A DNA stretch of 64,000 nt from JBBSOW01 sp038259365. Its GTDB lineage: Bacteria > Actinomycetota > Actinomycetes > Propionibacteriales > Propionibacteriaceae. Below are positions 47,054 to 55,600 of the stretch, piece by piece. A program made the translations under genes and the position numbers. The stretch is taken from positions 1 to 64,000 of the forward strand of contig JBBSOW010000005.1 in assembly GCA_038259365.1 (NCBI GenBank). The letters are read 5' to 3'. The notes beneath the pieces are model-generated. The model ran no database searches. It saw nothing but the letters and a program-made list of their open reading frames with translations, and was not told the DNA's origin. Within the stretch, counting starts at the first letter, position 1; each line of letters opens with the position of its first letter.

Positions 47054-47176
47054 CCGCTCGGGCTGGAGCTAGCCGCTCGGTATCCATCAGCCCGCTCGGG
47101 CTGGAACTAGCCGCTCGGTATCCATCAGCCCGCTCGGGCTAGAACTATCCGCTCGGTATGCATCAGCCCGCTCGGG
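47054..47176. repeat. 38-bp tandem repeat, 3.2 copies
   Basis: Three near-identical 38-bp units start at 47054, 47092 and 47130, with a fourth partial unit at 47168. Each contains CCGCTCGG twice. The 545-bp gap between rpmE and rho that holds it also contains a 12-bp direct repeat TCGAGCGTGCTG (47243, 47258), a 9-bp-stem hairpin (47206-47233) and the rho terminator. No open frame in it looks like a gene. Confidence 0.85.
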
Positions 47177-47384
47177 ATATTGCCCAGCGCGCTTGCGTCG
47201 GCGTCTCGCGCTCGATTTGGGAACCGAGCGCGAACCACCAGATCGAGCGTGCTGTTGTCGAGCGTGCTGATTGGGGGTTGACGAAGACAGTGGCGGCGCC
47301 TCGCTCGGGTAGGCGCATCCGCTCGGCTAGGACCGCAAAATGCTAGGACCCTAAACGGGAGCGGATGTGGACCGACCCAGCAGA

Positions 47385-47424
47385 TCGGGGCGGAGGCAGG
47401 CTTGGCGCGCCAGCCGAGCCCCGA
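47385..47424 (-). terminator. Hairpin terminator downstream of rho
   Basis: Outer arms TCGGGGC (47385-47391) and GCCCCGA (47418-47424) enclose a second GC-rich dyad centred on TGGCGCGCCA. It begins 19 bp beyond the rho stop codon. Confidence 0.5.
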
Positions 47425-47443
47425 CCGGGCAGAAACGCTTTCC

Positions 47444-49528
47444 CTACCCGCCCGGGGTGGTCTTGCTGATTACGGTCAGGAACTCGGCGTTCGTCTGGGT
47501 CTTGCGCATCCGGTTCAACAACATCTCGAGGGCCTGCTGTCCGTCCATGCCCGAAAGCACGCGACGAAGCTTCCAGATGACCGCGAGCTCCTCCTTGCCC
47601 AACAGCAGTTCCTCGCGTCGAGTACTGGAGGCGTCGACGTCGACGGCGGGGAAGATCCGCTTGTCGGCGTACTCGCGCCGCAACCGCAGCTCGGAGTTAC
47701 CGGTGCCCTTGAACTCCTCGAAGATCACGTCGTCCATCTTCGAACCGGTCTCGATCAGGGCGGTGGCCAAGATCGTCAGCGAACCACCGTGCTCGATGTT
47801 GCGGGCCGCGCCGAAGAAGCGCTTCGGCGGGTACAGCGCCGCGGAGTCGACGCCACCGGACAGGATCCGGCCCGATGCGGGAGCGGCGATGTTGTAGGCC
47901 CGTCCCAACCGCGTGATGCCGTCGAGCAGCACGACCACGTCGTGGCCCACCTCGACCAAGCGCTTGGCTCGCTCGATCGCCAACTCGGCGACGGTGGTGT
48001 GATCATCGGCCGGGCGATCGAACGTGGAGGCGATGACCTCACCGCTGACGCTGCGCTCGAAGTCGGTCACCTCTTCGGGTCGCTCGTCGACCAGAACGAC
48101 CATGAGGTGCACCTCGGGATTGTTCACGGCGATGGCGTTGGCGATGCTCTGCATGACCAACGTCTTACCCGCCTTTGGCGGCGAGACGATCAGGCCGCGC
48201 TGGCCCTTACCGATCGGCGAGACGAGGTCGATGATGCGACCCGTCATGTTCGTCGGCCCGTTCTCCAGCTTGAGCCGATCCTGGGGGTAAAGCGGCGTCA
48301 GCTTGGAAAACTCCGGACGGCCCTTGGCGTTCTCCGGGACGTCACCGTTGACGGTGTCGAGCTTGACCAGCGGAGTGAACTTCTCCTTGCGCTCTCCCTC
48401 GCGGGTGGTCCGTATCGATCCCGTGACGACGTCGCCCTTGCGCAGGCCGAACTTGCGCACCATGGACATCGGCACGTAGGCGTCGCTGGGGCCAGGCAGG
48501 TAACCCGTGCGTCGCACAAAGCCGTAGTTGTCTTTGATGTCGAGGATGCCGCTGGCTGCCTCCAAGACATCGTCCTCGGAGACCGTGGGCTCGGCCTCCA
48601 TGCCGCCCATGGCGCCCCTGTCGCGGCCGCTGCTGGCGCCGCGCCGGTTCTGCCGGTCCCGGTTGCGACGCCGACGGCCGCGGCGGCCCCCGCCGTCATC
48701 ATCGAAGTCGTTATTGCGGTCGTTGTTGCGGTCGTTGTTGCGGTCGTTGTTGCGGTCGTTGCCGCGATCGTTATTGCGGTCGTTGTTGCGATCGTTATTG
48801 CGGTCGTTGTTACGGTCGGCGTTTCGTCCGCTTCGGTTGTCGTTCCCGCGGTTGTCGTTCCCGCGATCGTTGTTTCCGCGGTTGTCGTTCCCGCGATCGT
48901 TGTTTCCGCGGTTCTCGTTGCCACGCTCGGCGGTACGGACGCTTCCGCGCTCACCCCGGTTATCGTTGCCGCGACTCTCGCCCCCACGGTCGTCATTCTC
49001 GCGATTGCTCGTCTGCTGATCGTCGCCGCGATTGCTCGTCTGCTGATCGTCGCCGCGATTGCGGGCACTCGCGGGCTCCTCGAGAGGCCCGAAATCGCGT
49101 GCCACCCGGGAGGCCACCTCCTCAGCGATGCTCCGCTTGCCGTCATCCTGGTTGGTCGGTTGGTCGGCGGCGTCTTTGGCCTGGTTGCCGCCCGTGCCGT
49201 CCGTGCTCGCGTCGTTCTTACCCGGCGGGCGCTTAGCCGCCGCCCGCTTGCTGGGTTGCCGCTTGGCGGGTTGCTGCTGCGTGCTGGATTCCTTGTTGCC
49301 CAACTCGCCGTTAGCGGTAGACGAGCCACCGCCCGCAGCACCGCCCTGGGCTTGGGAGCCCTTGATCGCGGCGATCAGGTCGCCTTTGCGCAGCCCCGTC
49401 GAGCGGACCCCCATCGAGGAGGCGAGTTGCTTGAGCTCGGGCAGCACCATGGATTCGAGACCGGAGCCTTTACGGCGGCGCGCAGTGCCTGCGGCCTCGC
49501 CGGTGGTCAGCTCGGGGGATTCTGTCAC
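47444..49528 (-). CDS. rho: Transcription termination factor Rho with large Asn/Asp/Arg/Gly insertion
   Basis: RNA-dependent ATPase that terminates transcription. 694 residues: N-terminal Rho_N/SAP-like helices (about 20-55), then a Lys/Gln/Pro-rich stretch, a low-complexity N/D/R/G region (about 157-277), the cold-shock-like RNA-binding domain (GILDIKDNYGFVR), and the ATPase with P-loop SPPKAGKT (449-456), VVLVDERPEEV and RREELLL. Such insertions are known in actinobacterial Rho and bind RNA additionally. GTG at 49528 with AAAGGA upstream is chosen; the longer frame reads into an AT-richer leader. Confidence 0.96.
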   Translation of the reverse strand: MTESPELTTGEAAGTARRRKGSGLESMVLPELKQLASSMGVRSTGLRKGDLIAAIKGSQAQGGAAGGGSSTANGELGNKESSTQQQPAKRQPSKRAAAKRPPGKNDASTDGTGGNQAKDAADQPTNQDDGKRSIAEEVASRVARDFGPLEEPASARNRGDDQQTSNRGDDQQTSNRENDDRGGESRGNDNRGERGSVRTAERGNENRGNNDRGNDNRGNNDRGNDNRGNDNRSGRNADRNNDRNNDRNNDRNNDRGNDRNNDRNNDRNNDRNNDFDDDGGGRRGRRRRNRDRQNRRGASSGRDRGAMGGMEAEPTVSEDDVLEAASGILDIKDNYGFVRRTGYLPGPSDAYVPMSMVRKFGLRKGDVVTGSIRTTREGERKEKFTPLVKLDTVNGDVPENAKGRPEFSKLTPLYPQDRLKLENGPTNMTGRIIDLVSPIGKGQRGLIVSPPKAGKTLVMQSIANAIAVNNPEVHLMVVLVDERPEEVTDFERSVSGEVIASTFDRPADDHTTVAELAIERAKRLVEVGHDVVVLLDGITRLGRAYNIAAPASGRILSGGVDSAALYPPKRFFGAARNIEHGGSLTILATALIETGSKMDDVIFEEFKGTGNSELRLRREYADKRIFPAVDVDASSTRREELLLGKEELAVIWKLRRVLSGMDGQQALEMLLNRMRKTQTNAEFLTVISKTTPGG
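48709..48912 (-). repeat. 12-bp and 15-bp tandem repeats coding the Rho low-complexity region
   Basis: About nine 12-bp units encode RNND/RGND repeats (48709-48820), followed by 15-bp units encoding RGNDN/RGNND (48837-48912). All keep the reading frame. Confidence 0.85.
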
Positions 49529-49767
49529 GTGTTTCCTTTCGGATTCGCCCGCATCGAATGAGGACGAAGACCGTTTCAGGTCGGAGTGTTGAGCAGATCT
49601 GTTTCGAGCAATCGCGCCGCATTGCACCCTCCGAGGGGGATTCAACTTTGGCGATGATTGTTCGGTGGCGAACCGTGTTGATGAGCAGACTTTCGCAGGC
49701 AGCAAACACCGTGCACGCCGCACCCGATCCGATGGGTGCTGTCCGGTTTGGTGAACCGGTGTCCCCA

Positions 49768-49799
49768 ATGCTAGCACTGCCACCCGGTGCAGGTGTCAA
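49768..49799 (-). promoter_or_regulatory. Possible rho promoter with long leader
   Basis: On the minus strand a perfect TTGACA (49799-49794) and TAGCAT (49773-49768) are 20 bp apart, longer than ideal. The transcript would have a leader of about 230 nt. A 6-bp-stem hairpin CCGGTT/AACCGG (49743-49759) falls right at its 5' end. Confidence 0.35.
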
Positions 49800-49847
49800 A
49801 ACGTCCGCCGAGACACCCCGCCGCGCGCTCAATATCGTGCCGGTCCC

Positions 49848-49904
49848 GCTCGGGTTCCCACTTCCGGCTCGGGTTCCCGCTGCCGGCTCGGGTTCCCGCT
49901 GCCG
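49848..49904. repeat. 19-bp tandem repeat, three copies
   Basis: Units GCTCGGGTTCCCGCTGCCG begin at 49848, 49867 and 49886, with a trailing GCTCG at 49905. They occupy the 404-bp gap between thrB and rho, which otherwise holds the rho leader and no gene. Confidence 0.85.
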
Positions 49905-49927
49905 GCTCGATTCATGAACTGAGCCGG
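49902..49927 (-). terminator. Possible thrB terminator hairpin
   Basis: CCGGCTC (49902-49908) and GAGCCGG (49921-49927) form a 7-bp stem with a 12-nt loop, 5 bp beyond the thrB stop. Short, without U-tract. Confidence 0.4.
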
Positions 49928-49932
49928 AAGCG

Positions 49933-50886
49933 CTATATCGAGCGCGGCGCAGCCGGCACCTCTGCCGAGACCAGCCGTGCCCCCTGGCCGATCTCCAGGT
50001 CGTGCCGGGTGAAACCGCGCCAGGCGGGTAGCCCGTCGAGCTCGGCGAGGCGGTCGCGGGTCAGCAGCGCCAAAACGGTCGGGCCCGCGCCGGAGATGAA
50101 GGAGCCCACCCCGGCGTGGCGAAGTTGTTCCACCAGCTCGACCGATTCGGGCATCAACCCACGGCGATAGCCCTGGTGCAGCCAATCTCGGGTGGCCTCG
50201 GCCAGCAGATCGGGGTCGTGCTCGATGGCGTGGACGAACAGGGCCGAGCGTCCGGCGTTAAGGGCGGCGTCGCGATGGGGAACCGCGGACGGCAACGTGG
50301 CTCGGGCACGCTCGGTGGCCACGAAGAGCTCCGGCACGAAGGCGACGGCCATCAGGTCGGGGTGGACCCGCCCCCGCACGGCGTGCGTCGTGCCCGCGGC
50401 GATGTCTCCCGCCGGGGCGCTGGTGCCCATCCAGGTCATGACGAACCCGCCGAGGACGGCCGCGGCCACGTTGTCGGCGTGACCCTCCAGCTGGGCCGCG
50501 CGGTGGACCAACGCCGCCGGATCCAACTCTCGGCCCGGATAGGCCAGACTCCAGGCGATCAGCAGCCCCGATATCAGCGCCGCCGAGGATGAGCCCAATC
50601 CACGCCCGTGCGGGATCGTGTTGTGCGAGCGCAACCGCCAGCCCGGGCACCTCACCGCCCACCGCTTCAGCGCCGATTCGGCCGTGGCGATGATGAGGTG
50701 GCTCTCGTCCAACGGGACCTCGCCCGCCCCCTCGCCGGTGACCTCGATGACACAGCCGCTCTCGATCACCTCGACGCTGACCTCGTCGGCCCAATCGACC
50801 GCCAACCCGAGCGCGTCGAAGCCCGGGCCGAGGTTTGCGCTGCTGGCCGGCACCTCGACGACGACGCGGGCACCGACCGGGAGCAT
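49933..50886 (-). CDS. thrB: Homoserine kinase
   Basis: GHMP kinase that phosphorylates homoserine. From ATG 50886 it has 317 residues: VVVEVPASSANLGPGFDALG at the N-terminus, ATP loop PHGRGLGSSSAA, and GAGPTVLAL near the C-terminus. The open frame continues upstream to an ATG at 50991 inside thrC, adding 35 residues that include three copies of a PAGxGTGR-type nonapeptide. I prefer 50886 because the kinase fold begins right after it and GGGACGGGG lies upstream, but the repeats are in frame and translation from 50991 cannot be excluded. Confidence 0.92.
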   Translation of the reverse strand: MLPVGARVVVEVPASSANLGPGFDALGLAVDWADEVSVEVIESGCVIEVTGEGAGEVPLDESHLIIATAESALKRWAVRCPGWRLRSHNTIPHGRGLGSSSAALISGLLIAWSLAYPGRELDPAALVHRAAQLEGHADNVAAAVLGGFVMTWMGTSAPAGDIAAGTTHAVRGRVHPDLMAVAFVPELFVATERARATLPSAVPHRDAALNAGRSALFVHAIEHDPDLLAEATRDWLHQGYRRGLMPESVELVEQLRHAGVGSFISGAGPTVLALLTRDRLAELDGLPAWRGFTRHDLEIGQGARLVSAEVPAAPRSI

Positions 50887-50887
50887 T

Positions 50888-50964
50888 CGGGCCCCCGTCC
50901 CGGCGGGTGCCCTCCCAGTCCCATCCCCGGCGGGGGTCCTGCCGGTCCCAGCTCCGGCAGGGGT
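50888..50964 (-). repeat. 27-bp imperfect tandem repeat before thrB
   Basis: About 2.7 copies of a GC-rich 27-bp unit fill the space between the thrC stop and the thrB ATG. Read in the thrB frame they give PAGAGTGR, PAGDGTGR and PAGTGAR. Confidence 0.7.
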
Positions 50965-50969
50965 GCTGC

Positions 50970-52091
50970 TCAGCACTGCCGGAGGCCGCACGCCTCGGCC
51001 ACGCTGACCACGTCGACGGGCAGGACCTCGGGATCGATGACCCGCCGCGAGAGCGCGGTGTCGATGTCCTTCAGACCGTTGCCGGTCACGGTGATGGCCA
51101 TGAGTTGTCCCTCGGCCACCTCACCGCGCTCGGCCTTGACCAACAGCCCAGCCACCCCGGCGGCCGAGGCGGGCTCGACGAAGATGCCCTCGGTGTCGGC
51201 CAGGAAGGCTTGCGCGTCGAGGATCTGGTCGTCGGTCACCGATTCGATGAGCCCACCGGAGTCCTGTTTCGCCGCCAGGGCCTGCCTCGCCGAGGCGGGG
51301 TTGCCGATCCGGATGGCCGTCGCCAACGTGTCGGGTTCGGAGACCGGGTGACCGAGCACGAGCGGGGCGGCACCGGCGGCCTGAAAGCCCCACATCGCGG
51401 GACGCTTGCTCGACATTTCGGCCTCGGCGTAGTCGCAGTAGCCGGCCCAGTAGGCGGTGATGTTGCCCGCGTTGCCGACGGGCAGCAGGTGCAGGTCGGG
51501 CGCCTCGCCGAGGGCGTCGACGATCTCGAAGGCGGCCGTGCGTTGACCCGCGATCCGGTCCGGATTGACCGAATTCACCAGCGCGACGGGGTACACCTCG
51601 GCCAGCTTGCGGGCGATCTCGAGGCAGTCGTCGAAGTTCCCGTCCAGCTGGACGATCTTGGCCCCGTGCACGATCGCCTGGGCGAGCTTGCCCTTGGCGA
51701 TGCGCCCCGCGGGCAGGAGGACGATGGGGGTCATGCCGGCCCGGGTGGCGTAGGCGGCGGCCGAGGCCGAGGTGTTGCCCGTCGACGCGCAGACGACCGC
51801 CTTCGAACCCTGCGCGGCGGCGCGACTCACGGCCACGGTCATGCCGCGATCCTTGAACGAGCCGGTCGGGTTGGCGCCCTCGACCTTGATCCACACCTCG
51901 CCCCGCACGATCCGCGATAGCTTGGGCGCGTGCACCAGCGGGGTCGAGCCCTCGCCGAGGCTGATCACCGGCCCGTCGTCCTCGATCGGCAACCACTCGC
52001 GGTAGCGCGCGATCAGGCCACCGGGGGTGACCGACGGCAGCGGCGACCAGTTGGTTTGCGCCGCCACCTGATTGTTCGGCTGCTCGCCCAT
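50970..52091 (-). CDS. thrC: Threonine synthase
   Basis: PLP enzyme converting phosphohomoserine to threonine. 373 residues with the PLP lysine Lys80 in NPTGSFKDRGM, phosphate-binding LPVGNAGNITAYW and the C-terminal VTGNGLKD. ATG at 52091 is preferred over GTG at 52100 because AAGGGGAG lies 8 nt upstream of it. It follows hom by 5 bp in the hom-thrC-thrB operon. Confidence 0.95.
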   Translation of the reverse strand: MGEQPNNQVAAQTNWSPLPSVTPGGLIARYREWLPIEDDGPVISLGEGSTPLVHAPKLSRIVRGEVWIKVEGANPTGSFKDRGMTVAVSRAAAQGSKAVVCASTGNTSASAAAYATRAGMTPIVLLPAGRIAKGKLAQAIVHGAKIVQLDGNFDDCLEIARKLAEVYPVALVNSVNPDRIAGQRTAAFEIVDALGEAPDLHLLPVGNAGNITAYWAGYCDYAEAEMSSKRPAMWGFQAAGAAPLVLGHPVSEPDTLATAIRIGNPASARQALAAKQDSGGLIESVTDDQILDAQAFLADTEGIFVEPASAAGVAGLLVKAERGEVAEGQLMAITVTGNGLKDIDTALSRRVIDPEVLPVDVVSVAEACGLRQC

Positions 52092-52096
52092 CTCGT

Positions 52097-53443
52097 TCAC
52101 TCCCCTTCGACCCGCATCACTGAAATCACCTCGTGCACCTCCGGCAGGGACCGCAGCGCCGCGACGGTGGCGCTCAGCGCCGAGTCCTTCGCCTCGTGCG
52201 TGATGAGCACCAGGCGGGCCCCGCTGACCCTGTTGCCCTCGTGCGCCGTCTCCTGGTGCACCGTCTGCAGGGAAACCCCGTACTCGGCGAAGCACTGCGC
52301 CACGCTGGCCAGCACGCCGGAGACGTCTTGGACCGACAGGCTGACGTGATAGCTGGTGATGACGTCGCCGATGGGGGCGGTCTCGCGCATCGTGTAGGTG
52401 GACTCCCCGGGCCCGCTGGTTCCCCGCACCCGGTTGCGGGCCGAGGTGACCAGATCGCCCAGCACCGCGCTGGCGGTCGGCACTCCCCCGGCGCCCTGAC
52501 CGTAGAACATCAACCGCCCGGCCGCGCGCGACTCGATGAACACGGCGTTGTAAGCGCCGCCGACCGAGGCCAGCGGGTGTGTCCTGGGGATCATGGCCGG
52601 GTGCACCCGCACCGAGACGCGCGGCGGGTCCTCTTCGGTCAGGGCGCAGATGGCCAGCAACTTGACCACCGAATTCAACGATTCGGCGGTGGCGATGTCG
52701 GCGCGAGACACCTCGGTGATGCCCTCGCGGTACACGTCGGCCGCCCGGACTCGGGTGTGGAAGGCGAGGCTGGCGAGGATCGCGGCCTTGGCGGCGGCGT
52801 CGAAGCCCTCGACGTCGGCGGTGGGGTCGGCCTCGGCGTAGCCCAACTCCTGGGCCTGGTTCAGGGTCTCGCTGAACCCGGCGCCCTCGGTGTGCATCTT
52901 GTCCAAGATGAAGTTGGTGGTGCCGTTGACGATGCCGATCACGGCGGTGATCTGATCCCCCACCAGGGATTCACGAAGGGGCCGCACGATGGGGATGGCG
53001 GCCGCGACCGCCGCCTCGAAGTGCAGGTCGACGCCGTTGGCCTCCGCGGCGGCGAACAGGGTGCCACCGTCCTCGGCGAGCAGCGCCTTGTTCGCGGTGA
53101 CGACGGACTTGCCGCCGTTCAGCGCGGCCAGGATGAGGGTCCGCGCCGGTTCGATCCCGCCGATGACCTCCACGACGAGATCGACGTCCTCGCCCTGCAC
53201 CATGGCGAGGGCGTCGGTGGTGATCAGCGCCGGATCGATCCCGTCCCGCACGCGGTTGGGCCGCCGCACCGCGATGTGGGCCAGCTCCAGCTTGGCCCCG
53301 ATTCGCGAGGCGAGGTCCCCGGCCTGGGCGCTCAGCAGCCGGGCCACCTCGGAGCCGACGACCCCGCAGCCCAGCAGCCCCACCCGCAGGGTGGCGGCGG
53401 GTTGGTCGGACGCGGTTTGTTCAGACGCTGGTTTATCGAACAT
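52097..53443 (-). CDS. hom: Homoserine dehydrogenase with C-terminal ACT domain
   Basis: Reduces aspartate semialdehyde to homoserine. 448 residues: Rossmann GLLGCGVVGSEVARLL (22-37), VVTANKALLAEDG, NGTTNFILDKM, and an ACT domain (about 365-445) that usually gives threonine feedback inhibition. It is monofunctional, not fused to aspartokinase. ATG with AAGGAAGC ribosome binding site. Confidence 0.95.
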   Translation of the reverse strand: MFDKPASEQTASDQPAATLRVGLLGCGVVGSEVARLLSAQAGDLASRIGAKLELAHIAVRRPNRVRDGIDPALITTDALAMVQGEDVDLVVEVIGGIEPARTLILAALNGGKSVVTANKALLAEDGGTLFAAAEANGVDLHFEAAVAAAIPIVRPLRESLVGDQITAVIGIVNGTTNFILDKMHTEGAGFSETLNQAQELGYAEADPTADVEGFDAAAKAAILASLAFHTRVRAADVYREGITEVSRADIATAESLNSVVKLLAICALTEEDPPRVSVRVHPAMIPRTHPLASVGGAYNAVFIESRAAGRLMFYGQGAGGVPTASAVLGDLVTSARNRVRGTSGPGESTYTMRETAPIGDVITSYHVSLSVQDVSGVLASVAQCFAEYGVSLQTVHQETAHEGNRVSGARLVLITHEAKDSALSATVAALRSLPEVHEVISVMRVEGE

Positions 53444-53497
53444 AGCTTCCTTAGCTCGGCAGGACGTGATCGTGGCGGCGTAAGAACCGCGAGGGCC

Positions 53498-54898
53498 TCA
53501 GCCGACGTCGAGCGCCAGTAGGTCATCAAGGGTCTCGCGCCGCACGAGGGTTCGCAATTCGCCCTCCCGCACCGCCACCACGGGCGGCTTGAGCGCGTGG
53601 TTGTAGTTGCTGGCCATCGATCGGGAGTAGGCGCCGCTGGCCGGCACCGCCACCAGGTCGCCGACGGCGATATCGGCGGGCAGGAACTCGTCGCGGACCA
53701 GGATGTCGCCGCCCTCGCAGTGCTTGCCGACCACCCGAGACAGCCGCGGGCCGGCATCGGAGGCCCGGCTGGCGAGCGTCGCGGAATACTCGGCCGCGTA
53801 GAGGGCGGGCCGGATGTTGTCGCTCATCCCGCCGTCGACCGAGACGTAGAGGCGGGTGGCCGTGGCACTGACCTGAACGGGCTTCACGGTACCGACCTCG
53901 TACAGCGCCATCGTCGACGGACCGCTGATCGCCCGGCCCGGTTCGATGGACAGCTCGGGCGTGGCCATCTCGTGGGCACGGCACTCCTGAGCCACGATCT
54001 CGCGCAGCGAGGCGGCCAACTGGTCCGGGGTCTGCGGGCTATCCACCGACGTGTAGGCGATGCCGAAGCCGCCGCCCAGATCCAGCTCGGGCAGCTCGAT
54101 CCCGCTCGCGGAGGTGAAATCGCGCAGCAACGTGATCGTGCGCCGGGCCGCCACCTCGAACGCGGAGGTGTCGAAGATCTGGGATCCGATGTGGGAATGC
54201 ACGCCGCGCAGGTTGATGGACTCTGCCCTCTCGCAGGCCAGCAGCGCCTCCATCGCCCGGCCGCTAGCGATCGAGAAGCCGAACTTCTGATCCTCGTGGG
54301 CGGTGGCGATGTATTCGTGGGTGTGCGCCTCGACGCCGGTGGTTACCCGCACCAGCACCGGGGCCCGCACCCCGCGCTCGGCGGCCAGGCGCTGCAGCCG
54401 GGCCAGTTCATCGGCCGAATCCAGCACGATCCGCCCCACTCCGGAATCCAGCGCCAACTCCAGTTCCGCGACGGTCTTGTTGTTGCCGTGCAGGCCGATG
54501 ATCGCGGGATCGACGCCGGCCCGCAGCGCGACGGTGAGCTCGCCGCCGCTGCACACGTCTACCCCCAGGCCCTCGTCGGCCACCCAACGGGCCACCGCGG
54601 CGCAGAGGAAGGACTTGCTGGCGTAGTAGACGTGCCAACCCGAGAACGCCTCGGCGAAACCGCGGGCGCGCTGACGGAAGTCGACCTCGTCCACGACGTA
54701 GGCCGGCGTGCCCACCCGGGCCGCGATCTCGTTGACCGACATCCCGCCGACCGCCACGGCCCCGTCCTCGCCGCGGCGCACCGTGGAACTCCACAGCCCG
54801 TCGAGGAGTTCGTTGACGTCGGGCGGAAGGTCCAGCCACTGCGGGGCCGGGCTGGTGGCGTCGGCGTGAATCGAGCCTGCCACGTGCATGTGCGTCAT
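53498..54898 (-). CDS. lysA: Diaminopimelate decarboxylase
   Basis: Last step of lysine synthesis. 466 residues: PLP lysine in VYYASKSFLCAAV, HGNNKT, HSHIGSQIFD, GGGFGIAY and the partner-chain GKHCEGGDIL. The ATG at 54898 gives MTHMHVAGS; the ATG at 54889 and the longer frame to 54982 are alternatives. It precedes hom by 54 bp on the same strand. In many actinobacteria argS lies directly upstream of lysA; here it does not. Confidence 0.93.
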   Translation of the reverse strand: MTHMHVAGSIHADATSPAPQWLDLPPDVNELLDGLWSSTVRRGEDGAVAVGGMSVNEIAARVGTPAYVVDEVDFRQRARGFAEAFSGWHVYYASKSFLCAAVARWVADEGLGVDVCSGGELTVALRAGVDPAIIGLHGNNKTVAELELALDSGVGRIVLDSADELARLQRLAAERGVRAPVLVRVTTGVEAHTHEYIATAHEDQKFGFSIASGRAMEALLACERAESINLRGVHSHIGSQIFDTSAFEVAARRTITLLRDFTSASGIELPELDLGGGFGIAYTSVDSPQTPDQLAASLREIVAQECRAHEMATPELSIEPGRAISGPSTMALYEVGTVKPVQVSATATRLYVSVDGGMSDNIRPALYAAEYSATLASRASDAGPRLSRVVGKHCEGGDILVRDEFLPADIAVGDLVAVPASGAYSRSMASNYNHALKPPVVAVREGELRTLVRRETLDDLLALDVG

Positions 54899-54965
54899 GA
54901 TCGGCCACTTTGCCATAGATTCGGCGGCCGCCTCCGGGGTTACCAACCGCTGAGCGAGCAGCGGT

Positions 54966-55520
54966 TCAGCCCACCGAGACATCGAGGCGGCCGGTCACCT
55001 CACCGAGCCTGAGACCCGTCGGATCGGCGGTGACCAGATCTCCGTCGACGCTGAGCTTGACTCCCCCGCAGACCGCGCCGAGGCACTCGGCGTTCATCCG
55101 GACCCCCCACAGGGTGAAGAACTGCCCCAAGGTCACCTCCTCGGTGCCCTCGCCCTCCAGCCAGACCTCGCCGCCCTCGGTGTGGGTATGGGCCGGGGCC
55201 TGGACCGCGCGGTAGCGGTCCACCCCGATCCAGGCGGGAACGACGACGGGCTGACCGGCTACCTCGACGTTGAGCTGGAGCGTTCGTCGATTGCTCGTGG
55301 TGTCCAGCCGTTCCTGGGGCAGCCCGGCGGCCTCGATATAGGAGACGGCGTCCCTGGGCGCCGGCCACGGCGGCGGGGTCTCGCTGATGACGGCCGGCGC
55401 CGGGGGCGGTGGCTGGACGCAGGCCGCTAGATTGAGCGACGCCACCAACAGCGCCACGGTCTGCGGCATCTGGAACAGCCGTCGCCTGCTGGAGGAGCCC
55501 TCTGCGCGATCTGCTGCCAC
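54966..55520 (-). CDS. Putative lipoprotein of unknown function
   Basis: 184 residues. A basic N-terminus (SSRRRLFQM) precedes a hydrophobic segment ending in lipobox LAAC (about residue 34), then a Pro-rich stretch and a beta-rich domain with two cysteines (ECLGAVCGG) that may form a disulfide. The GTG at 55520 has TAGGCT 8 nt upstream; the open frame beyond it runs through the tRNA gene and is rejected. No family recognised. It sits between lysA and tRNA-Arg. Confidence 0.65.
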   Translation of the reverse strand: MAADRAEGSSSRRRLFQMPQTVALLVASLNLAACVQPPPPAPAVISETPPPWPAPRDAVSYIEAAGLPQERLDTTSNRRTLQLNVEVAGQPVVVPAWIGVDRYRAVQAPAHTHTEGGEVWLEGEGTEEVTLGQFFTLWGVRMNAECLGAVCGGVKLSVDGDLVTADPTGLRLGEVTGRLDVSVG

Positions 55521-55528
55521 GTCGAGGG

Positions 55529-55534
55529 AGCCTA
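55529..55534 (-). promoter_or_regulatory. Candidate -10 box of the lipoprotein gene (near-leaderless)
   Basis: On the minus strand TAGGCT ends 8 nt before the GTG at 55520. Confidence 0.35.
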
Positions 55535-55570
55535 CCCGTTCGTGGGTCGTGGCCGGTGAGCAGAAGCTGC

Positions 55571-55576
55571 TAAGGT
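55571..55576 (+). promoter_or_regulatory. Candidate -10 box of tRNA-Arg
   Basis: TAAGGT lies 24 nt before the mature 5' end, which would give a short 5' leader. No clear -35. Confidence 0.35.
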
Positions 55577-55600
55577 TTCCACCGGCCCGCAACGGCGTCG

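Noticed and set aside
47054..47176. CRISPR array
   Set aside because: The 38-bp units are directly joined without spacers and there are no cas genes.
47206..47233. Second rho terminator (9-bp stem, 10-nt loop)
   Set aside because: It is over 200 bp beyond the stop codon and a stronger hairpin lies at 47385-47424; kept only as part of the repeat region.
46916..47346. Two short plus-strand frames in the rpmE-rho gap
   Set aside because: They run through the tandem repeats, lack ribosome binding sites and show no coding character.
47402..49561. A 719-residue plus-strand frame opposite rho with long Val/Ala/Ile runs resembling membrane helices
   Set aside because: The runs are the complement of the RNND repeats of Rho; not a membrane protein.
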